A stretch of DNA of 20,616 nucleotides from JANYBT01 sp038211475 (GTDB taxonomy: Bacteria > Acidobacteriota > Terriglobia > Terriglobales > Acidobacteriaceae): NCBI GenBank assembly GCA_038211475.1, contig JBBQVN010000058.1:1-20616 (forward strand). The letters run 5' to 3'. The notes beneath the pieces were generated by a model. The model saw nothing but the letters and a program-made list of their open reading frames with translations, searched no databases and had not been told where the DNA came from. Each line of letters starts with the position of its first letter. Within the stretch, counting starts at the first letter, position 1. A program made the translations under genes and the position numbers. Below are positions 1 through 6,324 of this stretch, in pieces.

Positions 1-50
<50 letters not shown>

Positions 51-81
51 TTTTCATAATAGCAGGCGGTACTCGGGGGGG

Positions 82-519
82 TCAATGCGGAGGGTGAATC
101 ATGGGGTGGGTGATGATTTCGCCGACGACCAAGAGCAGCGTGACAACTGAGGAAGTGAGGGCGAACCAGATGTGGAACCTTTCTTTTTTGGTCAGGGGGC
201 GGCGTCTCCAGGCACTGGATTTGCGGGTGCGGAGGTACCAGCCGTTCCAGAGGACGAACAAGGTCACGACCGCCAGGACGATGGCCACCCAACGAAAAGT
301 GATGCGAACTGGATCGGAGTGAAAAAAACCAGGAGTGGCTGCGGCGGCTACGCTAGTGACGCCGAGCAGAGCCTTGATGCCGTTGATGGCCACGGCAAAA
401 ACGCAGAGTCCTTGAAATATGGATGTGCCTAAAGCGGCCAGGGACAAGCTCCATCCCCGTTTCGAATCTGGGGCTTCGGAGACATCTTCAACTGTTGAGA
501 CTTGATGGTCGACTGCCAT
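82..519 (-). CDS. small integral membrane protein, function unknown
   Basis: The 145-residue product has a hydrophilic N-terminal tail of about 22 residues, then three hydrophobic segments at roughly residues 24-56 (perhaps two short helices), 73-93 and 113-137. A basic loop (RTRKSSAWRRRPLTKKER) lies between the last two. The tail ends in a His-rich stretch (THPMIHPPH). I chose ATG at 519 because GAGG lies 6 bases upstream of it. A GTG at 537 is in frame but less well placed. I do not recognise a family. The gene diverges from the ECF sigma factor, with 114 bases between the two starts, so the pair may share control; that is inference. Terminal histidines could bind metal, but nothing else supports this. 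Confidence 0.7.
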   Translation of the reverse strand: MAVDHQVSTVEDVSEAPDSKRGWSLSLAALGTSIFQGLCVFAVAINGIKALLGVTSVAAAATPGFFHSDPVRITFRWVAIVLAVVTLFVLWNGWYLRTRKSSAWRRRPLTKKERFHIWFALTSSVVTLLLVVGEIITHPMIHPPH

Positions 520-594
520 GCCACACCTCAGTTGCACGCTTCCGTCGCCAAACTATTGAACCGGTTCGGCTTACGATTCGCGAGAATAGCGAAA

Positions 595-624
595 TTGATT
601 GTAACCTTGCCTGCGTACTAGAAT
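595..624 (+). promoter_or_regulatory. sigma70-like promoter of the ECF sigma gene, probably leaderless
   Basis: TTGATT at 595-600 and TAGAAT at 619-624 are separated by 18 bases. The expected transcription start (about 630-632) falls 2-4 bases before the ATG at 634, leaving no room for a Shine-Dalgarno site, and none is visible. This suggests a leaderless or near-leaderless mRNA. Confidence 0.5.
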
Positions 625-633
625 CTGTAGAGT

Positions 634-1287
634 ATGGAGCAGGCGTCTGTTCCCGTACAGCCCTCCCCGACCGGCCTACCAGATGAGCGGGAAAAACTTT
701 TGCTGGCCAAAATTTTAAATGGGGAACGCGACTGCTTCTATGAACTTATAGCGCCTTACGAGCGCCGTGTCTACCTGACGGCTTATGAGATCCTGAGAAA
801 TTCTCCAGATGCGGAAGAGGTGGCGCAAGAGGCATTCCTTAAGGCATATCGGGGACTGAGCAAATTTCGGGGTGAATCAAAGTTCTCGACCTGGCTGTTG
901 CGGATCACGGTGAACGAAGCGCGGATGCGGTGGCGGAAGGTGCGGGAGGTATCGCTGGAGTCACTCTTACCAGAGGATGACGAAACCGGGTACACTCCAT
1001 TACAACTTGCGGATTGGCGGGAGATTCCGGGCGAGGCGTTGGACAAGCGGGAGACGCGAGAGCAGATCAGCCAGGCATTGGCGGCGCTGCCGGAAAAGTA
1101 TCGGGAGATTTTGACGTTGCGGGACATCAACGGGTTGAGCGTGGCGGAGACCGCAGAGGCTTTAGACCTGGGTATCTCAAACGTGAAGACCAGATTGTTC
1201 CGGGCGCGGATGCAACTGCGCGATGCGTTTATCGCGCTGGGGCAAAACACAACGCAAGGGAAAAAGAAAACGGGTTGGTTGCGATGA
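634..1287 (+). CDS. ECF-family RNA polymerase sigma factor (RpoE-like)
   Basis: The 217-residue protein has the two-domain layout of ECF sigma factors. Region 2 spans about residues 38-103, including the -10 recognition segment with DAEEVAQEAFLKAYRGL and the following FRGESKFSTWLLRITVNEA. Region 4 spans about 145-200, with LPEKYREILTLRDINGLSVAETAEAL as helix-turn-helix and ISNVKTRLFRARMQL as the recognition helix. The linker between them is long and acidic (about residues 105-145). It would direct core polymerase to promoters controlled by the anti-sigma encoded immediately downstream. The reading frames overlap by 4 bases (ATGA), so the two are translationally coupled. There is no Shine-Dalgarno site; a -10 box lies 10 bases upstream of the ATG. 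Family assignment is secure, but the stimulus and regulon cannot be read from the window. Confidence 0.95.
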   Translation: MEQASVPVQPSPTGLPDEREKLLLAKILNGERDCFYELIAPYERRVYLTAYEILRNSPDAEEVAQEAFLKAYRGLSKFRGESKFSTWLLRITVNEARMRWRKVREVSLESLLPEDDETGYTPLQLADWREIPGEALDKRETREQISQALAALPEKYREILTLRDINGLSVAETAEALDLGISNVKTRLFRARMQLRDAFIALGQNTTQGKKKTGWLR

Positions 1288-1532
1288 TGCGGTTGGATTG
1301 CCACGAAGTTTGGCTGGAAATCTCGAACTACATTGACGACGCGGTGACGCCGGCGATGCGGGATGAGTTGGAGGCGCATCTGGCGCAATGCCGGAATTGC
1401 GCGGCGCTGCTGGACAGCGTCCACAATGTGGTGGTGCTGATCGCGGACGACCGCCGGTTTGAGTTGCCAGTGGGATTCAGTGAGCGGCTGCATTTGAGGC
1501 TGGCATTGGAACTGGCGGGGGATGGGTCGTAG
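1284..1532 (+). CDS. zinc-finger anti-sigma factor, soluble (zf-HC2/ZAS type)
   Basis: This 82-residue protein starts at the ATGATG that overlaps the sigma factor stop codon. It carries the zinc anti-sigma signature: C6-H7 near the N terminus and H32-x3-C36-x2-C39 (HLAQCRNC). Helices around the finger would clamp the sigma factor. There is no transmembrane segment after the finger, unlike membrane-bound anti-sigmas, so it should act in the cytoplasm, possibly as a redox or zinc-responsive switch like RsrA/ChrR-type proteins (inference). The C-terminal 40 residues (DSVHNVVVLIADDRRFELPVG) have no recognised domain. An in-frame upstream extension overlaps the sigma gene and is rejected. A strong terminator follows 27 bases after the stop. 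Confidence 0.88.
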   Translation: MMRLDCHEVWLEISNYIDDAVTPAMRDELEAHLAQCRNCAALLDSVHNVVVLIADDRRFELPVGFSERLHLRLALELAGDGS

Positions 1533-1558
1533 GGATAGTTGGAAAATCAGAGTGGAAG

Positions 1559-1589
1559 ATGCGCCCCGGAAGAGTGGGCGCATTTTTTT
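1559..1589 (+). terminator. intrinsic terminator of the sigma/anti-sigma operon
   Basis: A perfect 8-bp stem, ATGCGCCC (1559-1566) with GGGCGCAT (1576-1583), surrounds a 9-base loop and is followed by seven T's (1583-1589). It sits 27 bases after the anti-sigma stop codon. Confidence 0.88.
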
Positions 1590-1643
1590 GGTCGGGCAGT
1601 GGGTGCGCGGGTGGTTGGTCTCTCAGAGCAGTCTGGATTGGCG

Positions 1644-1685
1644 GCAGCGGTAAACCGCTGCGCTACCCAAACGCAATGGGCGTTT
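1644..1685. repeat. REP-like palindromes (copy related to 16470-16489)
   Basis: GCAGCGG/CCGCTGC (1644-1650 and 1655-1661) form a 7-bp stem with the loop TAAA. GCTAC follows directly, then a second stem AAACGC/GCGTTT (1669-1674 and 1680-1685). The first palindrome and its GCTAC flank match the hairpin at 16470-16489 in the pattern AGCGSTRAASCGCTGSGCTAC, so both look like members of one dispersed family. Confidence 0.65.
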
Positions 1686-1717
1686 CGCACCCACGCCGGG
1701 CGAGCCCATGAGAACTT

Positions 1718-1750
1718 CCCCACTCAAGCCCGAAGCGGGCTTGGGTGGGG
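1718..1750. repeat. long perfect-stem inverted repeat
   Basis: The arms 1718-1732 and 1736-1750 pair over 15 bases (one G:U) around a 3-base loop AAG. The word TGGGGCACCC at its right edge (1746-1755) recurs at 2745-2754. There is no T tract, so it resembles a REP-type element more than a terminator. Confidence 0.7.
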
Positions 1751-1755
1751 CACCC

Positions 1756-1843
1756 AAAGGCATTCACCTTTGGAGAACGGCTCTCACCACAGGGAAAGGA
1801 TTGGGAAAGGCATTCACCGACTAGAACGGCTTTCACCACAGGG
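1756..1843. repeat. imperfect direct repeat, two units about 50 bases apart
   Basis: AAAGGCATTCACC occurs at 1756-1768 and 1806-1818. Each copy is followed by AGAACGGC and CACCACAGGGAAA (1785-1797 and 1834-1846). CACCACAGGG also appears at 11067-11076, with a weaker relative at 9170-9178. Confidence 0.65.
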
Positions 1844-1859
1844 AAACACAGGGTACGGC

Positions 1860-1883
1860 TTGGGCTTGGGCTTGGGCTTGGGC
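1860..1883. repeat. hexanucleotide microsatellite (TTGGGC)x4
   Basis: Four uninterrupted TTGGGC units occupy 1860-1883 and degenerate into TTCGGA. On the + strand they read as alternating Leu-Gly in an unsupported frame. Confidence 0.85.
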
Positions 1884-1979
1884 TTCGGACATGGGGCATT
1901 CGGGGATTCGGCGGCAACACGCAATGCAGTGTGACGGGGGTCACCGACTTCGGGGAATGGAGGGCCGCATACTGGGGGG

Positions 1980-2609
1980 ATGGCGAATATCGGCAGGCTA
2001 GCTGAGGAGCGGGCCAGTCCCAAGCGCAGCGGGGAGATGGCGGAAGCCGCGTTTGTGGTGAAGGCGACGGGGTTGGGATTGGCGGTGAGCAAGCCTTGGG
2101 GGGACAGCGAGCGGTATGACTTCGTGGTGGATTCGGGCGCGCGGATCTGGCGGGTGCAGGTGAAGAGCACGGGGAAGCCGTCCCTGGGCGGGTATGAAGT
2201 GCGGGCGATTTACTCCGGGGCTAAGCACAAGGACCACTACACGGCGCGGGATATTGACGTGCTGGTGGCACACATTGTGCCGCTGAATTTGTGGTATGTG
2301 GTGCCGGCGGAAGAGTTGCCGGAGAGCGCGATCTTGAGGTTTTATCCCGGCGATGAGAGGCGGCAGGAGGGGCGGGGCAGGTTCGAGAAATTCAGAGAGG
2401 CTTGGGAGTGGTTTGGGGAAGTGAAGGAGAGAGCCGGGGGAGAAGGGGTGCAGGCGGGAGTTGGGGCGGGAGCGGGGGCTTGCGTGATCGCGGGGGCGGC
2501 GGACTCGCGGGTGGATGCGGGATCGGCAGGCCGGGAGTCAGTGATGGAGCGGAATTTGGGAGCCTGGGCGGGTCGGATGCAGGGGCTTTATTTTGGGAGG
2601 AAGGGGTAG
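1980..2609 (+). CDS. PD-(D/E)XK nuclease-like protein (PDDEXK_5 type) with low-complexity tail
   Basis: The first 130 or so residues of this 209-residue protein resemble the small PD-(D/E)XK family that includes the group I intron nuclease I-Ssp6803I. The core has helix residues G18-E19-x2-E22, then a GD(S)ERYDFVVD strand with D47 and the RVQVKST strand with Q60-x-K62. These match the family's acidic and Q-x-K metal-binding positions. A Tyr/His-rich segment (KHKDHYTARDIDVLVAHIV) follows. Residues about 148-180 are Gly/Ala/Val-rich low complexity, and the C terminus beyond has no domain, so this part may be a repeat-derived extension. No intron or recognition-site context is visible, so the role (homing, repair or restriction-like) is open. 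The start is the ATG after GGGGGG, a weak ribosome site. Confidence 0.75.
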   Translation: MANIGRLAEERASPKRSGEMAEAAFVVKATGLGLAVSKPWGDSERYDFVVDSGARIWRVQVKSTGKPSLGGYEVRAIYSGAKHKDHYTARDIDVLVAHIVPLNLWYVVPAEELPESAILRFYPGDERRQEGRGRFEKFREAWEWFGEVKERAGGEGVQAGVGAGAGACVIAGAADSRVDAGSAGRESVMERNLGAWAGRMQGLYFGRKG

Positions 2610-2619
2610 GACAGTTCGA

Positions 2620-2689
2620 GTTACAGTCTCTAGTGTCGAGTTTGAAGTCTCGGGTTCGTAGGTTCGAGTTTCGGGTTTCGAGACCGGCG
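2620..2689. repeat. degenerate TTCGAGT/TTCGGGT tandem array (dispersed copy 1)
   Basis: TTCGAGT-, TCGAGTTT- and TTCGGGT-like words recur at about 7-base steps and end in AGACCGGCG (2681-2689). A 20-base stretch (2663-2682) is identical to 11117-11136, and AGACCGGCG recurs there at 11142-11150. Confidence 0.75.
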
Positions 2690-2764
2690 TCCTTAGAGGG
2701 GTGGCGGGCGTTTTCTTACTCTTGCGCGCGGGACGCCACGAGGATGGGGCACCCTCGCTGTCAC

Positions 2765-2836
2765 TTTCACCATCGCTTTCACCCTCGCTTTCACCATCAC
2801 GTTCACCATCGCTTTAACTCTCACTTTCGACATCGC
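2765..2836. repeat. 12-bp minisatellite, six units
   Basis: Six contiguous 12-base units follow the consensus TTTCACCATCGC, starting at 2765, 2777, 2789, 2801, 2813 and 2825. Units 5 and 6 are the most divergent. It is followed by a 14-bp duplication of CCCTCACCCTCGG (2844-2856 and 2858-2870). Confidence 0.9.
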
Positions 2837-2884
2837 TCTCACCCCCTCACCCTCGGCCCCTCACCCTCGGCCTCGCTGTGAAGT

Positions 2885-2913
2885 TTGGGATGGCCTGAGC
2901 CCACTGTTAGAAT
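2885..2913 (+). promoter_or_regulatory. sigma70-like promoter of the SRAP gene, probably leaderless
   Basis: TTGGGA (2885-2890) and TAGAAT (2908-2913) are spaced by 17 bases. The ATG at 2920 is 7 bases after the -10 box, about where transcription should start, and no Shine-Dalgarno site is present. Confidence 0.5.
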
Positions 2914-2919
2914 TTTGGC

Positions 2920-3702
2920 ATGTGCGGACGGTATCGGCTGTCACGACCGGAACGGGTAGCGGAAGAATTTGATGCGGAGCCGTGGGGAGAAACGGCGTCG
3001 TCGGGCGAAACGAAGCAATGGGGAAAACCGGAGCCATCGGGAAACACGGGACCACGCGGGAACGCGGGGCTCGACCCACTCAAGGCGCGTTATAACATTG
3101 CGCCGACGCAGCCGGTGATTACGGTGCGGCAGGAGGGGTTGCGGCGGGTGATGGCGTTGGCGCGATGGGGGCTGGTGCCGTCGTGGGCGAAAGATCTTTC
3201 GATGGGGGCAAGCCTGATCAATGGGCGCAGCGAGACAGTGCTGACGAAGACGGCGTTTCGCGAGTCGTTCCGGCAGCGCCGGTGCCTGATTCCGGCGGAT
3301 GGATTTTACGAGTGGAAAAAAGATGGCAACGCAAAGCGGCCTTTTCACTTCGCGATGAAAGATGGGTCGCTGTTTGCGTTCGCGGGAATCTGGGATCGCT
3401 GGAGAGCGCCTGGCGGGGAGTGGATGGAATCGTGCTCCGTCCTGACCACGGCGGCGAACGAGTTGCTGAAGGATGTACATGACAGGATGCCGGCGATCCT
3501 GCCGAGAGAGCAGTACGAGGCTTGGCTGAAGACGCCTGCGGCAGAGGCAGAGCGGCTGGTGGATTTACTGACGCCGCTGGATGCGGGAATGATGAAGGGG
3601 TACGAGGTGAGCAGATTGGTGAACCGTCCGCAGAATGACTCGCCGGAGTGTGCGCAGGAAACGGTGAGCGAGCGGAGCGGGAACCTGGAATTGTTTGGGT
3701 AG
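2920..3702 (+). CDS. yedK: SRAP-family abasic-site DNA-protein crosslink protein (YedK/HMCES-like)
   Basis: SRAP proteins bind abasic sites in single-stranded DNA through the amino group of Cys2, forming a stable thiazolidine crosslink that protects the lesion. Here M1-C2-G3-R4 gives the catalytic Cys2 after Met removal. ARYNIAPTQP supplies Asn59, LINGRSET (99-106) is the conserved loop, GFYEW gives Glu131 and HDRMP gives His187, the residues needed for crosslinking. At 260 residues it is longer than usual, because residues 22-51 are five tandem six-residue units, (W/S/R)-G-(E/K/N)-(T/P/A)-x-x, inserted between the N-terminal helix and the Asn motif. The C-terminal 25 residues are polar and likely disordered. 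The gene stands alone. Its -10 box directly before the ATG suggests a leaderless transcript. Family assignment is firm; the effect of the insertion is unknown. Confidence 0.93.
   Translation: MCGRYRLSRPERVAEEFDAEPWGETASSGETKQWGKPEPSGNTGPRGNAGLDPLKARYNIAPTQPVITVRQEGLRRVMALARWGLVPSWAKDLSMGASLINGRSETVLTKTAFRESFRQRRCLIPADGFYEWKKDGNAKRPFHFAMKDGSLFAFAGIWDRWRAPGGEWMESCSVLTTAANELLKDVHDRMPAILPREQYEAWLKTPAAEAERLVDLLTPLDAGMMKGYEVSRLVNRPQNDSPECAQETVSERSGNLELFG
2983..3072 (+). repeat. in-frame 18-bp tandem repeat, five units, inside the SRAP gene
   Basis: Ninety bases divide into five 18-base units, each with a GGG(G/C)AAA-like core whose GGG recurs at 2985, 3003, 3021, 3039 and about 3058. They encode WGETAS, SGETKQ, WGKPEP, SGNTGP and RGNAGL. 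The period is a multiple of three, so copy-number change would keep the frame. Confidence 0.85.
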
Positions 3703-4290
3703 GCCACCATGTGCCGCAATACTCCCTCGCACGGGCTCACTGCTTGGAACTTGGGTCCCCGCTCATACGAGCAGCGCTGAGCATCCGGGACGAAGCGACG
3801 GGGGGTTGCTCCGGGTGTGGGCGCAAGCAGCTTGTCACAGCATTCGGTGACCCCGGACACAGACAGAGGTGTTGGAGTAGTGATGAACTGAATCCGACAG
3901 TCGCTGGAGCAAAACTTGAACCATCGCGACGCCCCCGGGTTCGGAGGACCATTCTTAAGACCAACGGTCTTGGGTCCACACAAGGAGGATTTCCGGGGCG
4001 CCCGACGGAAGTTGGCGACTGCCCTCCAGGAACGGAGCGAGCGGAACCGCCGCTCCTGGCTGAAAACACCAGAGATTGAGAACAATGCCGCGGTTTAGCG
4101 CATTCGCTTCTCTACGCTGGGTGCGGTTTCCCTAACCCACGAAGGACCACTCGTATCCGAGCGGCCGTCCCCAGTGATTCTGGCTTGTCCAATAAGTCTT
4201 CTTCCTTCATATAACAGCCTCGGCGGTTGAGAGGCGATCGGCACGGGCACGGGCACGATCATCTTAAGAAAAAAAGAGAGAGGCATCATC
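3703..4290. other. 588-base stretch with no recognisable gene
   Basis: Open frames exist on both strands, but none has a family signature, a convincing ribosome site or the G-ending codon bias of the neighbours. The stretch holds a hairpin AAGACC/GGTCTT (3957-3962 and 3966-3971), flanked by GGACC/GGTCC. There is also a GC hairpin at 4034-4056 (GGAGCG...CGCTCC with inner GCG/CGC), a (GGGCAC)-type triplet near 4240-4257, and a weak promoter before the cytochrome gene. It may be decayed coding sequence, but I cannot identify a parent. Confidence 0.5.
4185..4215 (+). promoter_or_regulatory. possible promoter of the di-heme cytochrome gene
   Basis: TTGTCC (4185-4190) and TATAAC (4210-4215) are 19 bases apart, slightly long for sigma70. 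It would give a leader of about 70 bases before the ATG at 4291, which has its own GAGG site 7 bases upstream. Confidence 0.3.
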
Positions 4291-5850
4291 ATGAATAGAT
4301 TTTGGAAATTCGTAGGATCGAGCGCGGCGCTATTGCTTCTGGGAACAGCGGCAACAGCCCAAATGATTGACAACAACCAAGCGACGAACACGGCGAAGGC
4401 GGGGATCCACAAATCGCTGCAGGATGAAATTGGAGCAGGACGCGGAGATTTGATGACGGTGCAGTCGTCGGTGTACAACATCAACCGCGATCCGTTCCGC
4501 GCGATCCGGCGGGGACGGCAACTTTTCCAGCGTAAGTTTACGCACCTGCAGGGGCAGGGGCCGAATGAGAAGGACGGGGTCGGAAATATTGACACGGATC
4601 TGGCGATTGGAGCGGGCTTGTCGGATAATTGCGCGCTGTGCCACGGGCGTCCGCGTGGATCGGCGGGAGTGGGTGGCAACGTAGTGACCCGGCCGGACAG
4701 CCGGGATGCCGGCCATCTATTTGGCCTGGGACTGAAAGAAATGCTGGGCGACGAGATCACGACAGACCTGCGGTCAACGCGGGACCTGGCGATCGTGAAA
4801 GCGCAGCAGACGAAACACCCGGTCACGATGAAGCTGCTAAGCAAGGGAATCAACTATGGGAGCATCACGGCGAAAGCGGATGGTTCACTGGACACCTCGA
4901 AAGTACAAGGTGTGGACAGCGACCTGCGGGTGAAGCCGTTCTTCGCGGAGGGTTCGACGATTTCGATGAGGGAATTCATCGTGGGCGCGCTGCATGGAGA
5001 GATGGGGATGGAAGCTTCGACGGACCCGGATCTGCTGACCGCCAGCGCGGGAGGACGGGTGGTGACGCCCTCAGGCATGGTGCTGGACGGATCGAAAGAC
5101 AAGATCAGCGCCCCGCCGCAACCGGATGACGTGAACGGAAACGAAGTGGATCCTGCGATTGCGGACTACCTGGAGTTTTACCTTTTGAACTACTTTAAAC
5201 CTGCGCATTCGGCGCAGACTGCCATGACGGACCGCGGGCGTGCGATTTTTAACCGAGTGGGATGCTCGTCTTGCCACATGGCCGATCTGACCATCAACCA
5301 CGACCGGCGGGTGGCGGATGTAGAAACTGTTTACGATCCGGTGAACGGCATGTTCAACACTCTGTTCGCAACGGCCGGCACTCTGTATTACACAAAGGAT
5401 GACGGCAGCGGACATCCAACACTGAAAGTGCCTCTGGGAAATTCGTTTGTGGTGAAAGATATTTTCAGTGACTTTAAACGCCACGACCTGGGTGCGAAGC
5501 TTTACGAGCGCAACTGGGATGGCACACTGCAGACGATGTTCGTGACACGACCGTTGTGGGGCGTAGGTTCCACGGCGCCCTATGGTCACGATGGACGCAG
5601 TTTGACACTGCAGGATGTGATTCTGCGGCACGGCGGAGAAGCCACGACTCAGAGAAACGGCTTCAGTCAACTGAGCGGCAAAGAGCAGGACGCAGTGTTC
5701 GCTTTCCTGAACTCGCTGGTTCTGTTTCCGCCGGACGATACTGCATCGAACCTGGAGGCGGCAGATCCTAGCAAAGCCAACTTCCCGCAATTTGGGCACG
5801 GCAGTATCAAGTTGACGGTGTTGTTTAACGATCCGACAGACCTGGAGTAG
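4291..5850 (+). CDS. secreted di-heme cytochrome c oxidoreductase (DHOR / di-heme peroxidase-like)
   Basis: The 519-residue protein begins with a Sec signal peptide (about residues 1-23, basic N terminus, LLLLG core, A-T-A before Q24). It has two heme-c attachment sites, C114-A-L-C-H118 and C325-S-S-C-H329. The C-terminal half contains RPLWGVGSTAPYGHDG and the following LQDVILRHGGEA, the conserved segment of the di-heme thiol oxidoreductase/cytochrome c peroxidase superfamily. It should sit in the periplasm and transfer electrons or reduce a peroxide-type substrate; the substrate cannot be read from sequence. Classical MauG/CcpA proteins are shorter (about 350-400 residues), and the extra length lies mainly around and between the hemes. 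GAGG stands 7 bases before the ATG. It appears monocistronic. Cytochrome c maturation genes are not in this window. Confidence 0.88.
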   Translation: MNRFWKFVGSSAALLLLGTAATAQMIDNNQATNTAKAGIHKSLQDEIGAGRGDLMTVQSSVYNINRDPFRAIRRGRQLFQRKFTHLQGQGPNEKDGVGNIDTDLAIGAGLSDNCALCHGRPRGSAGVGGNVVTRPDSRDAGHLFGLGLKEMLGDEITTDLRSTRDLAIVKAQQTKHPVTMKLLSKGINYGSITAKADGSLDTSKVQGVDSDLRVKPFFAEGSTISMREFIVGALHGEMGMEASTDPDLLTASAGGRVVTPSGMVLDGSKDKISAPPQPDDVNGNEVDPAIADYLEFYLLNYFKPAHSAQTAMTDRGRAIFNRVGCSSCHMADLTINHDRRVADVETVYDPVNGMFNTLFATAGTLYYTKDDGSGHPTLKVPLGNSFVVKDIFSDFKRHDLGAKLYERNWDGTLQTMFVTRPLWGVGSTAPYGHDGRSLTLQDVILRHGGEATTQRNGFSQLSGKEQDAVFAFLNSLVLFPPDDTASNLEAADPSKANFPQFGHGSIKLTVLFNDPTDLE

Positions 5851-5861
5851 GATCGACCGTG

Positions 5862-5891
5862 GGCCGCCGTCGTCGAAAGGCGAGGGCGGCC
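5862..5891 (+). terminator. GC-rich hairpin after the cytochrome gene, possible terminator
   Basis: GGCCGCC (5862-5868) and GGCGGCC (5885-5891) form a 7-bp stem 11 bases after the stop codon. No T tract follows, so termination is uncertain and it may only stabilise the 3' end. Confidence 0.35.
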
Positions 5892-5949
5892 AACGGGGAA
5901 AACACCGTGGCATTGTTGTGGGCGTAGTTGCCAAGGAGAGGTTCCCAAA

Positions 5950-5968
5950 GTGATTGCGAAGCAGTCAC
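5950..5968. repeat. inverted repeat upstream of the toxin-antitoxin promoter
   Basis: GTGATTGC (5950-5957) pairs with GCAGTCAC (5961-5968), with one G:U and a GAA loop. It lies about 50 bases upstream of the -10 box of the antitoxin gene. This is farther than a typical TA autoregulatory operator, so its role is unclear. Confidence 0.45.
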
Positions 5969-6017
5969 GACCCGCCGCTATGCGGAAAATCTAGTGGAGT
6001 CGCCCCTGGTGCTGGCA

Positions 6018-6023
6018 TATAAT
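6018..6023 (+). promoter_or_regulatory. consensus -10 box for the toxin-antitoxin operon
   Basis: A perfect TATAAT lies 14 bases upstream of the antitoxin ATG (6038). The best -35 at 17-base spacing is TGGAGT (5995-6000), only half matching. The leader would be about 8 bases and contains GGGATAGG. Confidence 0.5.
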
Positions 6024-6037
6024 GAGGTTGGGATAGG

Positions 6038-6313
6038 ATGCCTCACGTTCACACCAAAGAGCACGGTCACGAACTGATCGACCGCATGGCGCCCAGCCAA
6101 GTTGATGCCGTGGTGCGTCTCCTGGAAATCATGCTTGACCCCGTCTCCCGCGCTATCGCCAATGTGCCATTCGACGACGAACCCCAGAGCGAAGAAGAGC
6201 GTCAGGCCGTTGCCGCGTCGAAGGCTTGGATGGCGCAGCACCCCGGTGAGGCCATCCCCCACGAAGACATCCTCCCCGAGTTCGGCGTCTCCGAGGAAGA
6301 CCCCAAGCGCTGA
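6038..6313 (+). CDS. probable antitoxin of a type II toxin-antitoxin pair
   Basis: This 91-residue, acidic, small protein is followed after 11 bases by a RelE/ParE-type toxin, and that is the main reason for the call. The pattern LLEIMLDPVSRAIANVPFDDE, then a SEEERQAVAASKAWMA helix and a C-terminal PHEDILPEFGVSEED, is familiar from small proteins encoded beside such toxins. I see no ribbon-helix-helix or other DNA-binding motif with confidence. The C-terminal acidic part would wrap the toxin. Its codons end mostly in C (CTC, ATC, GCC), unlike the G-ending codons of the flanking genes, so the pair may be a recent arrival. A TATAAT box lies just upstream, and autoregulation is likely but not shown. 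Confidence 0.72.
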   Translation: MPHVHTKEHGHELIDRMAPSQVDAVVRLLEIMLDPVSRAIANVPFDDEPQSEEERQAVAASKAWMAQHPGEAIPHEDILPEFGVSEEDPKR

Positions 6314-6324
6314 CTGGAATCGCC

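Larger units (their letters stand above)
1533..1979. other. repeat-mosaic intergenic region without a recognised gene
   Basis: After the terminator this 447-base stretch is a patchwork of inverted and direct repeats: a 7-bp hairpin at 1644-1661, a 6-bp hairpin at 1669-1685, a 15-bp hairpin at 1718-1750, a duplicated 38-40 base segment (1756-1794 and 1806-1843), and four TTGGGC hexamers (1860-1883). Open frames across it translate to low-complexity sequence and show no family resemblance, so I call no gene. Confidence 0.7.
2610..2919. other. repeat-rich intergenic region without a recognised gene
   Basis: The 310 bases contain TTCGAGT/TTCGGGT-type heptamers (about 2620-2689), the word TGGGGCACCC (2745-2754), a 12-bp minisatellite (2765-2836), a 14-bp duplication (2844-2870) and the SRAP promoter. 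A frame across it gives a His-rich product purely because the repeat unit is a multiple of three. Confidence 0.7.

Noticed and set aside
1539..1934. Open frame of 131 codons in the repeat region
   Set aside because: It runs through hairpins, a 50-base duplication and the TTGGGC microsatellite, starts inside the terminator region and has no family signature.
1980..2609. Homing endonuclease inside a group I intron
   Set aside because: There is no interrupted host gene or intron core around it; only the protein fold is suggested.
2765..2836. Possible CRISPR-like array
   Set aside because: Units are 12 bp and directly adjacent, without spacers, and no cas gene is near.
2402..2881. His-rich open frame ending in HHRFHPRFHHH-type repeats
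   Set aside because: It overlaps the nuclease-like gene in another frame, and its composition follows from the 12-bp minisatellite.
3345..4085. Long minus-strand frame of 246 codons
   Set aside because: Its second half is antisense to the SRAP gene and the first half shows no domain or ribosome site.
4095..4853. 252-codon minus-strand frame
   Set aside because: It is antisense to the cytochrome gene, whose signal peptide and CxxCH motifs are clear.
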